Positions 28,401 to 43,400 of a stretch of 64,000 nucleotides of DNA are shown here, one piece after another (within the stretch, counting starts at the first letter, position 1; the number at the start of each line of letters is the position of its first letter). The stretch covers positions 237,001 through 301,000 of the forward strand of contig CAMQGK010000001.1 of assembly GCA_947000775.1 (NCBI GenBank). The letters are read 5' to 3'. A program made the position numbers and the translations under genes. The stretch comes from Pterois miles. Its lineage: Eukaryota > Chordata > Actinopteri > Perciformes > Scorpaenidae. The notes under the pieces were generated by a model. It searched no databases and was not told the DNA's origin. It saw only the letters and a program-made list of their open reading frames with translations.

Positions 28401-31400
28401 AACACACTTAATGGGACACTTTCACAAAGACTCCGAGTGTAAAAAAAATATCCATCCAACTGTTTATGTAAGCCCACACTGAGCATATGTGTGTTAAAGC
28501 GTAAAGGCCTTAGCAGACTGTGATAGTTGAGATGGAGCGAATACACCTTTAGTTTTTAGCCTATTATACTTTCTGATGTCCCCCCCAGAGTAGTGATGTC
28601 ATTACTCCGGCATTAGTCCAGGAAGGCATTTCCCAAAGCGGTGTCTCATTTCCTCCACCCACATACCCCTTCATCGCTTCTCCAGCCTATCCTCTGTCTC
28701 ACTATGGGTCTCTCCACCGTGTCCAGACAGAGGCGTCCGTTTGCTCCGTCATCCTTTAATCAAAACAGTCGATCTGAGCTTTTTCCACTTCTATGCTGTT
28801 GTGTCAGCACGAGTATTTAAATAGATATGTATCCTGATTTAGAATATAAGGCTGACAGCTACAGCGGCATCATAAATATACAAAAAAAAAAAAAAAAAAA
28901 AAAACAGTCAGCTAAATGAGAACAGTAAAGATACTGTATATTAAATATATTTTTATATTACAGCATATCAAAATATTAGGTTAGCTACTACAAGAGTTTA
29001 GGCAAGGTGTTGTTGCTGCCATACTGTTTCCCTCAATAACACTTCAGTTTTTCAAATATCTAAGAAGGCCTACTTCACAGAAGGGCTACAACTGCTGACT
29101 GATCAATAATTGTTTAGTGTAAAATCTTTTTTGCTCTTTTTTAATAACTTTATTTTCCAAAGTGTGCGCCACCTAACATATAACCAAGCTAGACAGGAAA
29201 AAAGGAAATAAAAAAAGCATAAAAGGACACACAAAACAACAAAAAGAGAGGCAATATTTCTTAATAAATGATGAAAAATAAATAATTACTCAATTATCAA
29301 ACTTTTTAACCACCTTTCGGTCGACTAACTGATTAATCAATTAAATGTTTGAGTAGTATCTTACTGATGGGTAAATAATAATCAACCAAAATACTGATGC
29401 TTTACATTCACTGATCATTGTATTGGGGCCGTAACTAACGATTACTTTCGCTGTCGATTGATCTGTCGATTACTTTCTCGACAAATCTGAGTTGTTTGGT
29501 CTATGAGTTGTTTGTCTTATTTTGTCCACAACTCAACAACAAAAGATATTCAGTTCAGATACTCAGAATAGGTGGCAATTAATTTAATAATTGACAACTA
29601 ATCAATTAATTGTTGCAGCTCTAAACCATATTTAGAGCAAATTAATGCTGAAGATTGCTGTGGTTAAAAACAGGAAAGAGCCTCATTAAGACGTCTACTT
29701 TGTATTTAAGGCTGGTAGCACATTATGTCAATGTGTTAATACATACATTTATGTATTACACAAGGAAGGACACAGCTACTAATGGACTACAATTACTTTC
29801 TGATGCATGGTGAGCAAACAGCAGTTAGGAGACATCACGATTTAGTTTTTTTTCTCATCATAATCCAACTCTGCTCATTCTCAAAGGAATACGGTCACAA
29901 CCAGCTTGGTGCCATCGTAACCTAAACCTTCGAGTGTTCCTCTGTTTCCATGTGCTGCTGTTGTTTTCCCTGACCTTAACTTAACATGGGGGCATCATCC
30001 ACATGCATTGTTGACACTGCTGAATGAATGGGATTAGCTGGTGAGATTGGCTGCTTAGAACCAGGAAGCAAGACTGCTGTGATGTGGGGAAAGCAAACCG
30101 GGATGAGGAAGAGATTACATGGACTGTTTTAGAAGAAGAGTGGCCACCAGCATCTCAATGCAGATGTCATTGTGAAGGCCCAGGCCCGTGTGAATTGATT
30201 TGGGGAGGAGTTGTTTGTCAAGCTGTTGGGTTTTAGACGGTTTACTGCGGGGATAAACACTCGGTACTTGAGAGGAAACATTCCAAGCTTTCTTCCTGAG
30301 ACCAGTGTGAGTTACTCTGGCAGCATGGGGGTCTAGCTGTCATCGCTCCACTCCGATGCCTCAGCTGTGCAGAACACAACTTCATTGCTATCATCAGAGA
30401 AAACTGCTCCCTTAAGTGCACAGCAACTATTAAAGGCTGAGAATAATGAGAGGGAGTGAGGAGAGGAAAATTGAAAATAGACGTAAATGTATTTTCATAA
30501 CTCTGCTCACAGTTTTTCCTCTCACAACCTTGTAATTTCTGGTGTCTGGGAGCAATGCAGAACAGCTAGCATTAACATTTGGCACACGGGTCTCCACCAC
30601 AGTCCACGTTCTATAGAAACATCCTTGTACTCAGCATGCATGACCGCCATACAGTCTGTGGCAAGGCATGAGTGCAGGCTGGTCCCAGTTACCCTCAACA
30701 TGCTCTCAATGGCCCCTGCTCCCTTGTCACCGCCCACCGCCGCAACCTTAACGGACGTAGCCTTTCCTCCTCGCTTGTGTCATTACGCAGTGGTTCGATG
30801 TGTTGTGATTGGACGACGGCAGATCGCGTAGGCGTCCGTTGGGTTCTTTCAGCAACAAAGTGGTAACTCAATCTACAGAGAGGGAGGGAGAGAAGGCCAA
30901 TGGCTTCTCCAAGCTAAAAATACAGCCTGCCAAGCCTGACGTAATGCAGCAGCCAGAGAAGCGGGGGCCTAAGTAATTGGGTACATTAAATGTGGACCCA
31001 CAGCCCTTCAGTAGAGCGATGTGTGTGTGCACACACACACAAGGAGGCCTTGAAAGACAAGGGGAGGGGAAACAGAATGGGAAAACCATGTTTTATGACC
31101 TCTGCAGGATGTGAAAGATGATACAGAGATTGTGTGTGAGCTAGTTTGGGGGATCTGTGGAAGGGAGGGCGTTCTTATCCATCCATTAACTACATTAGCT
31201 CTGCGTGTTTGTGCGGTGTGTGCTTTAACGAGCTAAATTAATCCATAAATGCTGTCAAACTGAGTTCTTTTCATTCACCACCATTGCCACCACTGCAGCT
31301 TGCGAACACGACCACTTCCTGTGCTATGTGCACCAGATACAGAGAGAAATACTGCTTTAAAAAAACATACTGGATATTCTACAAAGCAATTAAGCAGAAA

Positions 31401-34400
31401 TGCAAACAGAAATTGTTCTTAACATACTATATACAAAAGTACCCAGTTTGCAGGGCTTTAATTGGAATGATACAGGAAACTGAATTGTCCCTCCTCCCCA
31501 TCACTCCTCTTGCTCTCTCCATCCCTCCCCTCCGACTCCGAGTATCTGTGGTGTTTACATTAGGAGGCAGCTATGTTTATGGAGGCCTGTCTGCGAGGGG
31601 GAAGGGACGGGACGACGGAGGAGGGGATGAGAAAGAAGGAAAGGGCAAGAAAAGATGAGATGAGGAGGATGAGCAGAGGACAAGGGAGGAGCTCCAAGTG
31701 AGGACACAATAATATGAGACAGAGCAAGCTAGTACAAAAATAACCAGTTTTATCATATAAAACTGAAAAACTGCTTTACACTGATGACAGGCAGACAGCA
31801 TGCATCTACTTGTTGCTGACACACTCAGCTGTGCCCATTATTGGTTTATGGTTCTGTAAACATTACTTGGTTATTTTTCTATCAAAAAGCTATTTTTTTT
31901 AATTTTTCTGTCGCTGAACAAAATTATATTTGATTGATTGAGATGATTTTGGCAGTTCTGTATAACACATTTGAACAATAAATTAAAAGTGTCAGGCTGC
32001 AACGAATAATTATTTTCAGTGTTGATTAGTCAATTATTTTCTCGATTAACAGAAAATGGTGAAAAATGTCGATCAGTGTTTCCCAAAGTTTCCTAAAATG
32101 ACTTGTTTTGTCCATAACTGAAAGATAATCAGTTTAAAGTCAGGAGTAAAGAAACCAGAAAATATTCATATTTAAGAAGCCAGAATTAGAGAATATTGAC
32201 TTTTTTTTTCTGCAAAAATTACTTAAAACCGATTAATCTATTATCAAAATACCTGCTGACTTAATAGAATAAAATGAATAGCTGACAACTAATCGATTCA
32301 TCTTTGCAGCTCTAATTAAGCAGAATTAAGTACAATACATACTGACTATGAGTTGATTTACTGATCAGTTGAAATGATAATAAATGCAGTATAAGAAAAA
32401 ACATCTCATCGCTGAGACTTGACAGTGAGCCTTTGGGTTAAACTGTTGCATGTGAACTAAGGGACTCATATCTAGTCTTTATTTGGCTTCAACCAGCGAA
32501 GCACTGACAGTCAGTGGACGCCTAAAGCTAAATCCAGGCTCATCTCTAGCATCATTGATGGAAGTGATTTAAGAGCAGACACACTTACAGGTCAGGGCTG
32601 TGTTTGCACGTTAGTCTAAAAATGTTTTTCATAAGCTGTCAGCGCCAAGCTGTTAGCCATCAGCAATAACCACGGCCGAGCAGCGCGAGGCTTTGTCATT
32701 TTCAGCCATCAGCTGATAAAAACATTAGAGCTGGGTGAGGCTGGTCATGCCGTTTCCTTGGCGACTCCCAGCTGACGCTGCGGGGGCAGCGCTGCGAGGC
32801 GCCAACTTGTTTTCATACACAACAAAGACGCAGAGATGCAGGTTTGTCTTATTGTCTCTCTCTCTGAAACACACACCACATGCAGTTTATCCCTCTCGAC
32901 AACATGAAAGCCCGTCTCTATCTAAATATACTCCACATCGGAGGCAGGGTGAAGGTCGGTATTGACAAGCACAGATACAGGAAGCAACTGTTTGCACCGT
33001 CTTTAAATTAGATCAACTGTACATGGCCTTTAGGCACTCACTTGCACCTCATGCAGATAATATCAACAACATCAGATACCCAAGATGTGTAGAACAAGTC
33101 TGATAGAGACAGGGGATGACAATATCTGTATGGCAGACATGAGATAGAGTCACACGGGATTACAGTGAAAGATTATCACTACATGTCAGAGACAGAAGAG
33201 GCAGCAGACAAGCAGACAAACTCGTTTCTGGACTTGTGACAGATGATCAACAGATAAACTAAACCTAGAAGTCATGCATGTGATGCTTCTGTTCCATCTG
33301 GTACACGACTAAGAGCAGGTAATACTGGCAACTAGGACTGGGCAGTGTTTACAAAATTATGATGTCAGTAACAATACCAGTACCCTTAAAGATATACAGA
33401 TACCAACAGAGTACTTCATTCGATCATGTGAAAGGAAGCTGTGTTTGTGTCCCACTGGCTTCCTAATCGTCCTCCTCATTAGCAGAAGCGTAATGTCCAC
33501 CCTGCAGTTCCCTACCAGGTTAAAACTGTTAGCTCTGTCAGCACTGTTGCCGTTGTTGGCTCTGTTAGCATCGGTAGTTGCTAGCTGCCAGCTCAGACGA
33601 CTCCGTGTTCATAGCCGCTGCCAGGCTGGCTGTTTGGGATGTAGCTAGGGTTGGGTGATATGAAGGTATACACTGTGCGATGGTAGAAATGTGTCCTCCG
33701 GTAGAAATTTGGCAATACCTGTTTCCACCGTGGGAGAAATTCACACGTGATCTTGAGATCTTGGAAATGCAGCTACTTTGCAAAGTAAAGTGATGAGGGC
33801 AGACATGGAGGAGAGTGAAGATGTAAATACAGAGCAGGAGGAGGGATCCCAACCAACCCACAACTCTGGTGATATGATTAACAGTCAGTTACACACTGTA
33901 GTTAATTGCGACAGTGTTATGTCAGGATTTTGAAATGAAACTCCTGAGGAAAAGTATACTCTAAAATAAAAATTTGTGTGATTCTTATATCTCTGACAGA
34001 TGTCAGTCTGGTGTTTATTTGCACCTGTTAACCTTGAAATCTGTAACACTTGAAATTACTGTTCTCAGGAACCTTAAAGCTTCCATTTTGAAAGTGTTAT
34101 TTGATGTGAGGCAGCTGTTTTTGTTTGTATGGAGGTTCCAAATAAAAGAAGAAAATCCAGTGTGATGAGGTACAGTTTGGTTACTTATTTCAAATCATTT
34201 CTTAACTAAAGTTACATAACAATATGCTTACACTTGTAATGACTGGCTGTGAGCAAAGCAATACAAATAGCCTTTTTTTTTAAAGATCTGGGCACAAAAC
34301 GGATCGATTGCTGGTATCGTTTGACTGGAGAGGTTTCAATACTGCTTAGTACTGGGTTATTTCAGTCGATACATAATAGTATAGAGTGCTGATACCCAGC

Positions 34401-37400
34401 CCTACGTCATTTTCTCATGACTTTGACACCCTTAAAGGTGAATTCATTGATTCAGATTTGATCTATTCCTGCTGTGTCCTTCGGGGTATTCACTAACAAC
34501 CTATACCATTAAAACTCAAGCGCTTTCCATTGACATCTTGAGTTAAACGAGGTTAGCTGAGCTTATTTCAGTCAGTTATTATACAACAGCTCAGCGTCCT
34601 ACCAATAGTCAAACAGGCCATTTATCACAAGCATTAAATATGCAAAACACGTCTGAACCCTTTCAAGCTATCAAACTTCACCTGACAAAGCATTTAGAAA
34701 AAGGGACACTTAGAGCTGCCATTAAAGCTTTTCAGGCTGCAGAAATAAGAAACACGAATTTCACTGAGGTTGTGCTGTGTTAGTGACACACAGCTCAGTT
34801 AAGTGAGAGATCATTTAAGGTCATGGCGGGCACGAAGCCACTGGCAACGCTAGCAGCTAGCATCTGCTAACATAGCACAAACACACACACACACTGTTTG
34901 TCAGACAATCGCTATTGTTAATCCGGCAGAGGAAGCATCGTTAAGCCGGACAGACACACAGCTGACAACCTGCTAAACTAAACTAAATGTGTGGTGGAGA
35001 CTTATTGGTAAAGTGGCTGCACGTCCACGGCATTACACGCAGCAACGTGGCTGCTAACGCTCCCAGACTGTGAACTGAAGACAGTGAACGCAGCACCGTG
35101 GCTGCTGCATATAGTCTCCTCACGGTTAACTGGGGAGTCGGTTTGTTGTGCTCATACACTGCAGCTGGCGCATCGCTGCATGTGAGGCACAAATCTTGTT
35201 GGTTAATAATTGATTAACGAGGGTCGGTTATCGGTTGAGTAAATTTTCCATAATTAGCATCCCTAGTTGTGGCAGATATTGATTCAACTCAATTCTACTT
35301 CACCACATATACACACAGTCCAAATCTAGATTACTTCTATTTTTCAGAGAAAATGAAGCCCTGCCAAATGCTGGTAACACTCAGGCTTTACATCTGAGAC
35401 TGGACAGTATCCAACCTCTGGTGCATCATGGTTCAGGTTTCACTTCACCTGACAGCTACAGAGGAGGAGATTAATCCTGCTTTGGTGGACCTGAGGTCTG
35501 CAGGTGAAGAAGAGGAGGCAGAATCAAGCCCTATAGCTGATAAATGACAATAAGGCTATTTCCTCAGAGTGGAGTGAAATCTTAACAGGAAATCTGGGAG
35601 CATCCAGCCTGTTAGAGCAAGAAGAGAGTGCAACAGTACAGGCTTTGTTGCATTAGGAGAGGCCAGGAGGGCTTTTAGAGGAAACCTCCTTAGAGACAGA
35701 TAGTTTGTATCCATTTATGTCATAATACAAACACAGCAAAACAGTGGGGGTACTCCCCCTCCGCCCTGACACAGCTTTATACAATTAAATGTTCAGGGAC
35801 CCGGTGGAATAATGACATTACAAAGAAACTCTGGCACTAAGATCAATGGAGCAGATACACAATATTCATTTGTCCTTCTATCCATGTATGCATCCTGCCA
35901 GACGTCCCCTCAGGACTGCGATAAGCCGTCCCACTGATCTGCCTCTGGGAGTTCAACAGGAAGCTCAGTGCTGCCAAAGCTTCTAGCTGAGGTAAACTTG
36001 CATGGTAAAATTACACTGAGGCTGCTTCCAGGTTCAGTGTTTGGATAACCTACAGCAGCAGTGAAACAATTAGCAATTAATACACGATCAGACTAATCTG
36101 ATAATCAATGAATCATTTTCATGTACGAAGACTTTCCTAGTTACAGCTATTTAATTGTGAAAAGGTTCTGTTGGTTTCAATTTATTATAAATTTAATGCT
36201 GCAGCTAACGATTGCTTTTAATCACAGACTAATCTGTTGAGTATTTTCTTGATTAATCAATTAGTTGTTTGGTTTATATTTAAGAAGCTGAAATCAGAGA
36301 ATTTTAACTTCTTATTTCCTCAAAAATTACTCAATCCGAATAACAACTAATCCATTGATCAATTCATCTTTGCAGCTCTATAAAAACTGTACATTTAGTG
36401 TTTTGTTTGACTGTTGGTGAGACAAAATAAGCCATCTGAAGGCAATTTTTGATGATACATGGTGATGATTTTCATAATTTTGAGACATTTTTTTCCAGAC
36501 AAACACACCAGCTGTGGAGCAAATGACAAAATGAAATCACAGGGAAACGGTGTCGACTTTAGCTAACATGTTAATATAAACTTTAAGAGTGACAGAGCTG
36601 TAATGAAATCATCTCTGTCTCTACTGCCTTGGTTATGAAAACGAACATCTCGCTCTGTAAAAAGGAGAGTGCAGAGAGAGACTGTGAGGTTTAAATGAAT
36701 GAAATGGGGGCTGAGAATCTAGACAAAAACATATCAGTTTACTCCGGTGGCACACAGGTGTGTGGTGTCACAACAACAATGTGCTGCTCTAACATTTCCC
36801 TCCACTGGATCTGCAGCGCTGCTGCCTGACACTACAGGAAGGCGAGAGGGACAAAAAACAACAGTTCAGATTTCCCAAAGGAGCCATGAAAGTTTGTTCA
36901 ACTGCATGTTTAAAATGCCAAACATGACTAGTGAGATCGTCCCTAACAAGACAGCAGTCCTTCCATGCACGTGGACAAAGAGTGATAGGGAAAAAAATAG
37001 ATATTTCAGATATACCAAACTGATCATGCTGTGCTACAAAACTATCAAAATGTCCACAATTCCTAGATACCTTACTACCCAGTTCAAATAATGCATCAGG
37101 TGATATTTAGAGCATTAATCCTTTAAAAACGGACCTCCTGTGGCTGATCATTGTTCGCATGATCCTGTTTAAATCGATCTAAAATACAAAACCACAATAG
37201 CTAGAGTGTTTGTCCTTTTTTAAGCATAAAGCCAAGGCTTTCGTCTTTCACATCCTCAATTTGTACACTTTTGATGACGTCATTGCCTTACATAGCGTAC
37301 GTTACATCGTGTGTGTTACAAAACGTGGCGGTTGCGTCAGATGTCCCCATGGGACATCATTGTTAGCATGATCCTGTTTAAAATCAATGTAAAATAATTA

Positions 37401-40400
37401 AAAAAAAAGTGGAAAAAATGTGCATAGTTCAAATCAGAAGAAAAGTGATGAGTTTAGAAACATTTTGTTCATGTTTCTACATTTAAAAATCTTTTGGATC
37501 AATATGTTTTGTGTGTTTATTTAGTAACATCTTATGAAAAAACATGTATTTTTCTTTTTTTAATATTTATGTCAGTTATTATGGTTTATACAAGCTTTTA
37601 GTGCAGGTTGTAGATATTTTAGGGATATAAACCATTTGAAGGGGTCGACCAACAGGGCTTACGATGCCGATATCGTTGGCTGGTTTTCTTTTTTCCTCCA
37701 CCTGATAAACTGGGCTACATCTACTGAGGTCTGCTGGTAGATTGGCAATTTGATTGACACAAGGGACGGAGTCACATGTTCTACAGCAACAACACTAGGC
37801 TGCCCACAGATGCGCCTGCGTGCCAATCGGCTTAAGATGCTCAGGCTTCAGCCGATGGCGATTAGAAAAAAAAAGGCCAAAGAAATCGGCCCGATTGATC
37901 AGTTGACCTCCAGAAGATATTCCAAAAAAATAAAATCACCGTAAGAAAAAATACCAATGTAGGCACTGGCAGCTGAAAGGGTTAAGATGCTGATGCTGTT
38001 CCTACATGACCCTTCACTGAGGGACTACAGTGAACCTAAAAGCTGTCAAAATCAAGTTTATTTCATTCTTAACAGAAACTTGGTATGATAGCACATATTT
38101 ACCACCACAGCTGGTTTGTTTCCTGGACACCGTCAGCGTACTAAAGCATCATGCTCATTTTTCTAATCCATATTGTGGCACATATGACATTCTGACTAAC
38201 TTTTCATTCAATCCACCATCTGCTCTGCCAAGCTGAATAAGGACAGGAAATGCTGCACGTATTTATAAAATCTTTTTAGTTTGTGCATGCTGATCAAATT
38301 AACTCTTTATATGGGAAACACTGAGTATGCATGCAAATATATAGGCCAGTGTATGCATGTGTGAGCGCATGTCTGAGTGCAGAACAGCACAATCACTGCA
38401 GCATCTTGCCGGTGAAACAGGAAAGCTCTAGCCTGGGCAGGACCGCTACTTAGGCTAACTACTTCCTGTCAGAGAGATTAGAGAGCTGGACGATCACAGG
38501 CTGCCAGGCCGTTTCTCACTCCAAGATGGCTCCACGGTCACAATAATGAGTCTCATTACACACCGTGATACATCTGAACTGTGTGTCATGGCAAGCTGAT
38601 ATGAGGAGAGGGAAAGTGGTTATAGGCATCTATCAAAGAAATCTCACACTCTCGTGGTGTGATATATTGAATGTAAAGATGTTCACAGCTCTCACATCAT
38701 CGGGACAGATAGCACTACGCTATCTAAGATCTTTAACTCGCTCCCTGTTAGGAGTAAAGACCCTTCTTTCCCCTCAGTCCAACAGAATCATATCTTTCAA
38801 AAATAAATGGCATACACACAGAGGGAGCAGGAAGGCGGGAATGCAAGGAAGGCACAAGGGAGAAGGCGCATAAAAAAAGCCCAGAGGAAGTTCAGCATCC
38901 TGTGTTAAATCACGTCTGTTTCCTAACGAAACCTGCACTCCATTGTCAAACTAAAACCATCTCCCTTTGCTCTCCAGCAGACAGCATCCTAGCATCGTAG
39001 AAAGGACACAAACAGTTGACAGCAACGTCTCGAAAACAAACGCTGCTCAGAGGAAAGTCACTCACTGACCATTATAACTTTAACTTGTTTTGTTAGAGGT
39101 GCCTCTGGGGTAAGTTACTGTTACTTGCAAACACATTTCATGCATGATTTGCTGTGACAAAAATTGAAGTGAATGGGGGGGAGGACGACGTCCACCGTTT
39201 CACTCGCGATGTGAATATGTAGGTCATCGCAAATACAAAACACACATTTTCACTGACACTTGAGGAAAGTTCTCTGCGGCTGGCTGGCTGGCGGTATGGC
39301 AGCCAAAAAACTGCCGGCCCCTAACTGGAAACAACCACATGAACTATGAGAGTCACACTAGGCCAATTAGTTTGCTCAACTTCTATTTATGGAACACTGA
39401 ACAGTCAGCGTACATGAACCTGGTCCAGAAACCACGAGATAGCGAACAATATGTACTTCAATGTTGTCTATTAGTTATTAAGCCTTGCTACGTGTTTGGC
39501 GGATCAATAGCTGCTAAAAATTGTGACGAATTTAAAAAAAATATGTATATTTAGATGAAGGGGATTGCTAGTGAGGAGGTTGAACACAGAGTGAAAGGGA
39601 AAAGAGGGAGTTGACAGGGAGAGGGGGAGGTGGATGAAGCAGACAGCGGAGAATCCAGCAATGACGGCAGCGACCAGAGAGCAACATGCCAAACACCGGA
39701 GGTCATTTCCTGCTTCATCGAAGACTTTTATGGAATTCTAGCAGCGTGGCTAACGTCACAACCGAGGAGAGACAGAGAGAGAAAACTCAGGCCACATCTC
39801 CCTCCCCCCTCTCCCTTTCCCTCCCATTTTCTCCTCTATCCAGCCCCTCAGCTGTCTTTGGTGAGGCTAAGCAGAGCCAATGCTACCTCCAGCATACTCA
39901 CCAATCATTTACATCTGCTTGCTACTCATGCTGCTCATTCCAAGGCTTGCCTTTTCAGTGGTTTGAACAGTTAGCTAAAATGTGTTATTCTTACCTATAG
40001 GCTTGACAGTCTGATGGTACATATCCACAGCCTCCCTCCTGTCCACGCTTCCCATTCATTGTCTATGTAAGAAGCCGTGCATTGCATTCTGGTAGTGTGG
40101 TGGCGCGATTCGAGAGAAGGGGTATCATGTTGGCTCCTCCCCACTTGCATAAAGGTGAGGTCTAGGCCAAATCACGGGCCTCCGGCGCAACTCGCTGCCT
40201 CTGGAAACTCCCTAGAAACTTTTAACCGATCCAAAATAAAGACAGATTTAGCAACTGCATGGTTTATTTTTCCCATAAAAAGTTTGCATGTTCTCCTCAT
40301 GTTAGAGTGGGTTTACTACGGGTTCTCCAGCTTCCTCCCACAATCCAAAGACATGCAGGTTAATTGTTGACTCTAACTAGGTGTAAATGTGAGTGTGAAT

Positions 40401-43400
40401 GGTCGTCTGTCTCTATGTGTCAGCCCTGTGATAGGCTGGTGGCCTGTTCAGGATGTACCCGGCCTTCGCCCAATGTCAGCTGGGACACCCCTCCCCTGTG
40501 ATCCGGGTTTAGCGGTTACAGATAATGGATGTTTCAGAAACACATTTCGATGAACTATTTTCGTGATTTAAGAGAAGAAAGTTTCAAGGTTGGCAGCAGC
40601 AGTCCACAAGGGAAAGCGTTGTCCAATCAGATGCCTAGTGCCGTGTGTCTAGTGGCAGCCCATCAAGTCTCCAATGCTGGGAATCAAGGCGATCTCTCGC
40701 AATAAAAAATGTCCTGTGGATATGTACCATGAGGCCTTGACTCCTGGGCATAAAGTACACCATTATCACTAAAAAAGCTGGCCTTTTCACCTAAAGCATG
40801 TGCAAAATAGCAATGCATTTGTGTGAAACACTGATTGCTTACTGTAAGCCACACCAGACTTACAAGCAATGTAATTTGGGAACAATCCCTTCAAAGCCAA
40901 TAAAGCTCCAGCCAGCTAATGTTGTTTGTGCCATATTTGTTTTCCCTTCTAAATGATGATATTAGCTTTTAGAGAGGAGGGCATCACTTTTGGAAAACAT
41001 CAACAAAGTCAGAGAAAAGCAGCAGTGGTGGTAAGCGAGGAAGGATGAAAGGATTACAGGATCGGGGGACCAGTCGCTGGTGAATCAGTTGGCTTTAAAT
41101 ACTGCTCTCCTAGAGGGCTGCAGGGGAAATGGAAGCAGCGTTCGCTACCGTGATCAATAGCTAAGTGCCTTCCTGGCATTTGTCTATTTAATCCATTATC
41201 GAAGCCCATTTGAGCCTGCGTGCGATGTGGACGAAAGACCTGCAGCTGACAAGAAGAGTTGAAAGATGGATGCAGGATGCATGAGGAAAACAAACACACC
41301 CACCGACCCACACAACCCTGCTCATGTGTGGAAACACACGCACAAATACTACTAATGACAACACTGACCGTCATACAGGAGACAGCTGATGGTTACAAAA
41401 AAGAAGAAAAAAGAAGCATACATCAACAAATGCTTGGCAGAAAAAAAAAAAGACCACTGTCAGCCTCATGGAGAGCAACTACTGAATCATAAGAGGGCCT
41501 TCATTTTGGAGTGTCAGAGACAGACAGGACAGAGAGATTTGTCATTGCACCAGGACGTCCTTTCAATGTGAGACAGACGCACTGCCTGCCAAAAATCTGT
41601 GGCATCTACGTGTCCTTTCTCACAGCGCCAGATATATGTGCATGTGCATTTGTACAGTGTCTATGTATAACCACCACATCCAGGCAATCAGCAGATCTAA
41701 CAGTGAGTATGTGACAACACCTCAGAGTTGTTCAGGGAGGACGGTGCAGCACTGTCACCGCTGAGCGCTGACAAAAGAAGGCCCGAAGGGTGTCACATGA
41801 AAACCGTTTGCTACCATTTTCTTTAATCTCATAACGTTTAATCTCATTAACTTGCACTGATTGTTTGCACTCACCTCAGACTGCACGCTAACACATTAAT
41901 ACAGAGCGTGGTGTTGGTTTTTACTAGAAGTTCATCTCTGAAAAAAGCATTTAATGTTATTTCTTTGGTTGTATTTTAAGCAAGCGCTTCGTCTAAACCA
42001 GGGGTATTCAACTAAAATTTAAAGAGGTCGAGTTAGAGAAAATTTCTTTAAGCAAAGGTCCTGAAGATCACAATGTCTAACTATTTAGTGTGACATATGT
42101 TTAAGTAGCTTAGGAGTTGTATTAACATCTGCATGTAAACAGTACCTGACTGTCAAATCAAATTCAACTCAAATACTTTTTGACAATATTTATTGTCACG
42201 TAACATAGAACTGAACATATATGCGTGACTGCAGATACGTATAATGTCCTTGCATTAATGTCCTTTCTACGTCTCACTCCTCTGTGACGCACAGTCGTCT
42301 GTATATCTCCCTTTGTTTTTTCTACCTGTATCGCCATCTTTCTTTTTCTTTCAATCATCTTTTCTTGTGTAACTTGCCTTTAAGTCTCTCATCTGTCTGC
42401 ACTGTATCGTCGCAATGTTTACCACCTGGACTGCACAGACTTGATTGGCTGAGTAGTATCCCATGGGATGGCTTAACTCGCATGCAATTCATCTGTGCAT
42501 TTCCTCATCTGTTGAACCACTACCGTAAAGACTACAAAAGCTGCAGCCGTTAAAATAGAAGCAGCCCGTCAGGTTTTAAATCATAACCTTCTGTTTTGGC
42601 TGTAGGTCCGTGTCCGTATGGAATGGCTTCTAAGACCCGGACTCGGACCGTGGTCAGCCTGTTGGTGACCAATGGCCTACACTGTCCCAAATGATCATTA
42701 AGAAATTGTAAGTTTGTTTGGACTATAGGGTTTGATTAATTGATTAGTAGTTTGAGCTATAAAAGTATCAGAAAATGGTGAAAATTAGGGATCCGTGTTT
42801 CCCAAAGCCCAAGATGACGTTCTCAAACGTCTTGTTATGCCCACAACTCAAAGATATTCGGTTTGCTATCATAGAGAAGTAAAGAAACTAGAAAATGTTC
42901 ACATTTAAGATGCTGGAATCAGAGAAATTTGACTTTTTTTTTCCTCTAATCGATTAGGAAAATAGTTGCAACTCTACTGGATATCGCTCATTCCAAACAC
43001 AAAGTATTGTGTGTCACAAGAATAGTGTACAGTTTCCTGCACTGTGCTGCCATGTGGAAAAACCCACGTTGTCGACAGGTTAATGATTACAGTGGAAAAC
43101 AACGTGTTGACTGAGGGTAGGAGGGAGATGGCAGTCAAATGAAATGTCCCCACACTGGTTAAAAGGCACAAACACACTCTCAAACACTCACAGAGCAGCT
43201 TAATGTCAGTTCTGCGTCTCGATAAGGGAGTCTATTACCTTTAAGCACACTGCAGTAAGCTAATTTAACTGCAGTAATGATGGTAGTGGTACGACAATAT
43301 GGAGGAGAAGAACAACCAGGCACACTCACGTCCTTTTATTTTACTTTGGCGCAACAACAACCAACAGCCAACAATGGTCAACAAACCAAAACTACTGTCA

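Noticed and set aside
33445..33648. 67-codon plus-strand ORF rich in Leu and Ala
   Set aside because: It sits wholly inside a TIR element and is made of short imperfect repeats (TTAGCTCTGTCAGCAC, TTGGCTCTGTTAGCAT).
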